Source of the DNA: Candidatus Fermentibacterota bacterium
GTDB lineage: Bacteria > JAFGKV01
DNA: 7,820 nt
Reading direction: 5' to 3'
Assembly: GCA_016928395.1 (NCBI GenBank)
Contig: JAFGKV010000054.1
Span: 1 to 7,820, forward strand
Below are positions 5,322-7,820 of the stretch, one piece after another. How positions within the stretch are numbered: the stretch's first letter is position 1; the number at the start of each line of letters is the position of its first letter. A program made the position numbers and the translations under genes. The notes below the pieces were generated by a model, which did not search any database, was not told the origin of the DNA, and was given only the letters and a program-made list of their open reading frames with translations.

Positions 5322-6629
5322 ATGCAGCATACCGACGGCGCGTCCGGCCGAGCCACGGTCCTGGGGTGGGCGCTGTATGACTGGGCGAACTCGGCCTTCA
5401 CCACCACGGTGATGGCGGGTTTCTTCCCGCTGTTCTTCAAGCAGGTCTGGTCTTCTGGCACCGATCCGGCAGTGTCCACGGCCAGACTGGGTATGGCCAA
5501 CTCGGTGGCGGGGCTCCTGGTGGCCTTGGCCGCGCCCTTGCTGGGAGCCATGGCCGACAAGGGAAATGCCCGAAAGCGCTTCCTCCTGGGCTTCGCCGCG
5601 GTGGGGATCATCATGACGGCGTGCCTCGCCCATACTCCCCACGGCGCGTGGAGAGCGGCGGCCGCCTTGTATGTGGCGGCCTCCATAGGCTTTGCCGCGG
5701 CCAATGTGATGTACGATTCCCTGCTCCCGGCAGTGGCCCGGGGGCGCAGCCAGGATGTCGTCTCCGCCCTCGGGTACTCGCTGGGATACCTGGGCGGCGG
5801 CCTGCTCTTCGCGGCCAATGTACTCATGGTACGCAACCCCGCGATGTTCGGGCTGCCCGATATGGAAGCGGCGGTGCGGGTCTCGTTTCTCCTGGTGGCG
5901 GCGTGGTGGGCGGTGTTCTCGCTGCCGCTCTTGCTCGGGGTAAAGGAGGCCAGGGCCGCGAGTGTCTCGATGCCGGCCATGGCCCGGCGGGGGATGCACG
6001 AGCTGGCAGCCACGTTTCGTCGGGTGCGCCGGCTCAGGCACATCTGGCTGTTTCTTCTCGCGTACTGGCTCTATATCGACGGGGTGGATACCATCGTGCG
6101 CATGGCGGTTGACTACGGGATCTCTCTGGGGTTCGACTCGAACGATCTCATCCTCGCCCTTCTCCTGACCCAGTTCGTCGGCTTCCCCTGCGCCTTGGCC
6201 TTCGGCCATCTGGGCCGCCGAATCGGCACCCGGCGCGCCATCTTCCTGGGCCTGGCTGTCTATCTCGTGGTGTGCGGGTGGGGGGCTGCGATCCGCACCG
6301 AAACCGAGTTCTTCATCCTTGCCGGCCTCATCGGCGTGGTACAGGGAGGCGTGCAGGCCCTGAGCCGCTCCTTCTACGCGCGGTTAATCCCGGCGGACCG
6401 TCCCGCTGAGTTCTTCGGATTCTACAACATGGTAGGCAAGTTCGCGGCGGTGATCGGGCCAGCCCTCATGGGGGGCGTCGCGTTGGCGATCCGGGGAGCG
6501 GGGTTTCCGAGTACCACCGCATCACGGGCAAGTATCGCGTCCGTGGCCATTCTGTTCGTGGCGGGTGGGGCCTTGCTGACGCGGGTCAAGGAGCCTGGCG
6601 TTCCCAGTGCCGCAGGATCGGCGCCATGA
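5322..6629 (+). CDS. MFS transporter, UMF1/Atg22 type
   Basis: The 435-aa polytopic membrane protein has about 11-12 hydrophobic segments. The N-terminal L-Y-D-W-A-N-S-A-F (18-26) followed by F-F-P-L-F-F is a signature of the UMF1/Atg22 branch of the major facilitator superfamily. G-A-M-A-D-K-G-N-A-R-K-R at 75-86 is the MFS loop 2-3 motif. Further conserved pieces are A-N-V-M-Y-D-S-L-L-P (127-136), Y-W-L-Y-I-D-G-V-D-T-I (248-258), Q-A-L-S-R-S-F-Y-A-R-L-I-P (345-357) and F-F-G-F-Y-N-M-V-G-K-F-A (364-375). Length is normal and the protein looks intact. Yeast Atg22 exports amino acids from the vacuole; bacterial members are largely uncharacterised. The start lies 8 bases after the methyltransferase stop with no strong SD, so translation may depend on coupling. 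Its stop overlaps the GHMP kinase start as ATGA. That linkage argues for transport of the kinase's substrate or a relative of it, which is inference. Confidence 0.87.
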   Translation: MQHTDGASGRATVLGWALYDWANSAFTTTVMAGFFPLFFKQVWSSGTDPAVSTARLGMANSVAGLLVALAAPLLGAMADKGNARKRFLLGFAAVGIIMTACLAHTPHGAWRAAAALYVAASIGFAAANVMYDSLLPAVARGRSQDVVSALGYSLGYLGGGLLFAANVLMVRNPAMFGLPDMEAAVRVSFLLVAAWWAVFSLPLLLGVKEARAASVSMPAMARRGMHELAATFRRVRRLRHIWLFLLAYWLYIDGVDTIVRMAVDYGISLGFDSNDLILALLLTQFVGFPCALAFGHLGRRIGTRRAIFLGLAVYLVVCGWGAAIRTETEFFILAGLIGVVQGGVQALSRSFYARLIPADRPAEFFGFYNMVGKFAAVIGPALMGGVALAIRGAGFPSTTASRASIASVAILFVAGGALLTRVKEPGVPSAAGSAP

Positions 6630-7660
6630 TCCGGCTGTTCGTGCCCGGGCGTCTCTGCCTCTTCGGGGAGCACTCCGATTGGGCGGGTGGATACCGTGTG
6701 GTACGCCCCGAGGTCGAGCCTGGGTTGTGCATCACGGCCGGGACGCACCAGGGGATCACCGCTACGGCCGGGCCATGCCCGGGAAGGTTCCGGGCCGGCT
6801 CCTTCGTCGAAGGCGCACCGGCGTCACTGGATGTGCCATACTCGGCCGAGGCCCTGGCTCCCTTGGCGGCAGAGGGAGGCTTCTGGAGCTATGCTGCGGG
6901 CACGGCTCTGGCCATGCTCCATGACACGGGGGTAGACGGAATCGAGCTGGCCTCCTCCATGGACCTTCCCCTGCGCAAGGGGCTTTCGTCATCAGCGGCC
7001 ATCTGCGTCTGCGTGGCCCGCGCGTTCAATCAGGTGCACGGGCTTGGCCTGACAACGGATGCGGAGATGGATCTGGCCTACCGGGGGGAGACGCTGACCC
7101 CCTCCCGGTGCGGCCGGATGGATCAGGTGTGCGCCTTGGGACGCACGACGAACCTCCTCACCTTCGATGGCGACACCATGCGGGTCGAACCCATCGCCGT
7201 GGGAGGGGTCTTCTACCTGCTCATCGTGGATCTCGGCGGCGCCAAGGACACGGTCAAGATCCTCAAGAGTCTGAACGCCTGCTTTGCCGACAGGCACGAC
7301 CCCATCGCGTCAGGAGTCAGGCAGGCGTTGGGCTCTCTGAATCACGAAATCGCCGGCTCGGCCAGAGCCGCTTTGGAGGCCGGCGACGCGTCGGGCCTCG
7401 GTTCACTCATGGACCGGGCGCAGGAGGCCTTCGACCGCCTCATTGCCCCCGCGTGCCCCGATGAGCTCACCTCGCCTCTCCTTCACCGCGTGCTGGCGTA
7501 CCGCTCCCTCCGAGATCTCATCCACGGCGGCAAAGGTGTCGGCTCCCAAGGAGATGGCTGTGCCCAACTGGTCTGCCGCGGCCAGGAAGAACGCGAATCC
7601 GTCAGGCGCATCCTTCAGCACAAGCTGGGCATGGCCAGCTTCGACCTGACGCTGGGATGA
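6626..7660 (+). CDS. GHMP-family sugar kinase, galactokinase-like
   Basis: Predicted ATP-dependent small-molecule kinase, cytoplasmic, 344 aa. GHMP motif 1 is G-R-L-C-L-F-G-E-H-S-D-W-A-G-G (8-22), the ATP-binding loop is L-P-L-R-K-G-L-S-S-S-A-A (114-125), and the C-terminal glycine motif is H-G-G-K-G-V-G-S-Q-G-D-G (300-311). R-C-G-R-M-D-Q (161-167) matches the C-G-x-M-D-Q of galactokinases, making D166 the likely catalytic base. R9, E15, H16 and D18 correspond to sugar-contacting residues of galactokinase as I recall them, so phosphorylation of an aldose, perhaps at C1, is plausible. It is shorter than typical GalK (about 390 aa) and lacks the full GalK signature (N after GR, DYN before GG), so I do not call it galK; a heptose, uronate or other kinase is possible. 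ATG 6626 overlaps the MFS stop, so expression is translationally coupled. Repetitive DNA begins about 20 bases after its stop. Confidence 0.85.
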   Translation: MIRLFVPGRLCLFGEHSDWAGGYRVVRPEVEPGLCITAGTHQGITATAGPCPGRFRAGSFVEGAPASLDVPYSAEALAPLAAEGGFWSYAAGTALAMLHDTGVDGIELASSMDLPLRKGLSSSAAICVCVARAFNQVHGLGLTTDAEMDLAYRGETLTPSRCGRMDQVCALGRTTNLLTFDGDTMRVEPIAVGGVFYLLIVDLGGAKDTVKILKSLNACFADRHDPIASGVRQALGSLNHEIAGSARAALEAGDASGLGSLMDRAQEAFDRLIAPACPDELTSPLLHRVLAYRSLRDLIHGGKGVGSQGDGCAQLVCRGQEERESVRRILQHKLGMASFDLTLG

Positions 7661-7680
7661 TGGGTGAAGAAGTGAAGGAG

Positions 7681-7729
7681 TCGGCAGTCAGCAGTCGGCA
7701 GTCGGCAGTAGGCAGTCGGCAGTCAGCAG
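7681..7729 (+). repeat. Tandem heptamer array, TCGGCAG-type, seven copies
   Basis: Seven head-to-tail 7-mers follow each other without gaps: TCGGCAG, TCAGCAG, TCGGCAG, TCGGCAG, TAGGCAG, TCGGCAG, TCAGCAG. Variation is confined to the second and third bases. A broken tail (TCAGTCGGTCA) continues to 7740. The array lies in noncoding DNA directly after the kinase gene. It has no spacers and is therefore not CRISPR; it is comparable to the heptameric STRR repeats described in cyanobacteria. Confidence 0.9.
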
Positions 7730-7742
7730 TCAGTCGGTCAAG

Positions 7743-7820
7743 TCAGAACATGGGTAACGTTTCAGGTTCAGAACATAGGTAACACTTCGTCATTGCGCGG
7801 ATGGCGATGGACTGGGACGA
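7743..7820 (+). mobile_element. Probable end of an IS481/IS3-type insertion sequence (partial)
   Basis: Two direct repeats of 16 bp, TCAGAACATGGGTAAC (7743-7758) and TCAGAACATAGGTAAC (7768-7783), differ at one position and start 25 bp apart. The reverse complement, GTTACCTATGTTCTGA, resembles terminal inverted repeats of IS481-like elements as I remember them. A short frame beginning at 7801 would be the transposase start. The other end and the transposase lie outside the window, so the family is tentative. Confidence 0.45.
7801..7820 (+). CDS. Possible start of an IS transposase (partial)
   Basis: ATG 7801 opens M-A-M-D-W-D and runs off the window 17 bases after the putative IS repeats; an in-frame ATG at 7807 is an alternative. 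No clear SD is seen. Only its position suggests a transposase, so this is a weak call. Confidence 0.2.

Noticed and set aside
5217-6209. 330-aa open frame on the minus strand opposite the MFS gene
   Set aside because: It is a highly biased Arg/Gly/His-rich shadow frame, lies antisense to clear MFS and methyltransferase coding, and has no domain likeness.
7681-7729. Repeat array considered as CRISPR
   Set aside because: Units are 7 bp, contiguous and without spacers; it is a simple tandem repeat.

Overview
The window is GC-rich bacterial DNA in which compact functional genes are interspersed with remnants of mobile DNA and short tandem repeats. The organism cannot be named from the sequence. 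High GC, Shine-Dalgarno sites, a REP-associated transposase (RAYT) relic, heptamer tandem repeats and a Cys-rich DUF3795 protein together suggest an uncultivated bacterium with a repeat-rich chromosome. This is inference only.

Region by region: (1) Positions 1-570 hold the C-terminal half of a RAYT/Y1-type transposase on the + strand, with a DnaA-C-like DNA-binding domain. It is very probably a pseudogene. Its last codons run into a duplicated heptamer and a typical element end. (2) Positions 614-2445 on the - strand hold a two-gene unit. A secreted protein of unknown function that looks like a beta-propeller is followed by a secreted M23 (LytM-type) peptidase; their stop and start codons overlap as GTGA. 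(3) Positions 2446-3176 have no convincing gene. They contain a second strong SD-ATG upstream of the propeller gene, two heptamer tandem repeats and possible gene relics. (4) Positions 3177-4419 on the + strand hold a DUF6544/DUF6920-like protein and a 10-Cys DUF3795 protein, 4 nt apart. (5) Positions 4555-7660 on the + strand hold a class I SAM methyltransferase, a UMF1/Atg22-type MFS transporter and a galactokinase-like GHMP kinase, with an 8-nt gap and then an ATGA overlap. (6) Positions 7661-7820 hold a seven-copy heptamer array, then a pair of 16-bp direct repeats resembling the end of an IS481/IS3-type element, with what may be its transposase start at the window edge.

The clearest functional inference is that the transporter and the GHMP kinase form a translationally coupled import-and-phosphorylation pair for a sugar or sugar-like solute, possibly with the methyltransferase. 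The propeller and M23 peptidase are likely co-produced envelope proteins. No defence system, CRISPR array, rRNA or tRNA was seen. The most unusual features are the 7-bp tandem repeats with different units at four noncoding or gene-edge sites, and the duplicated translation-initiation region before the propeller gene.
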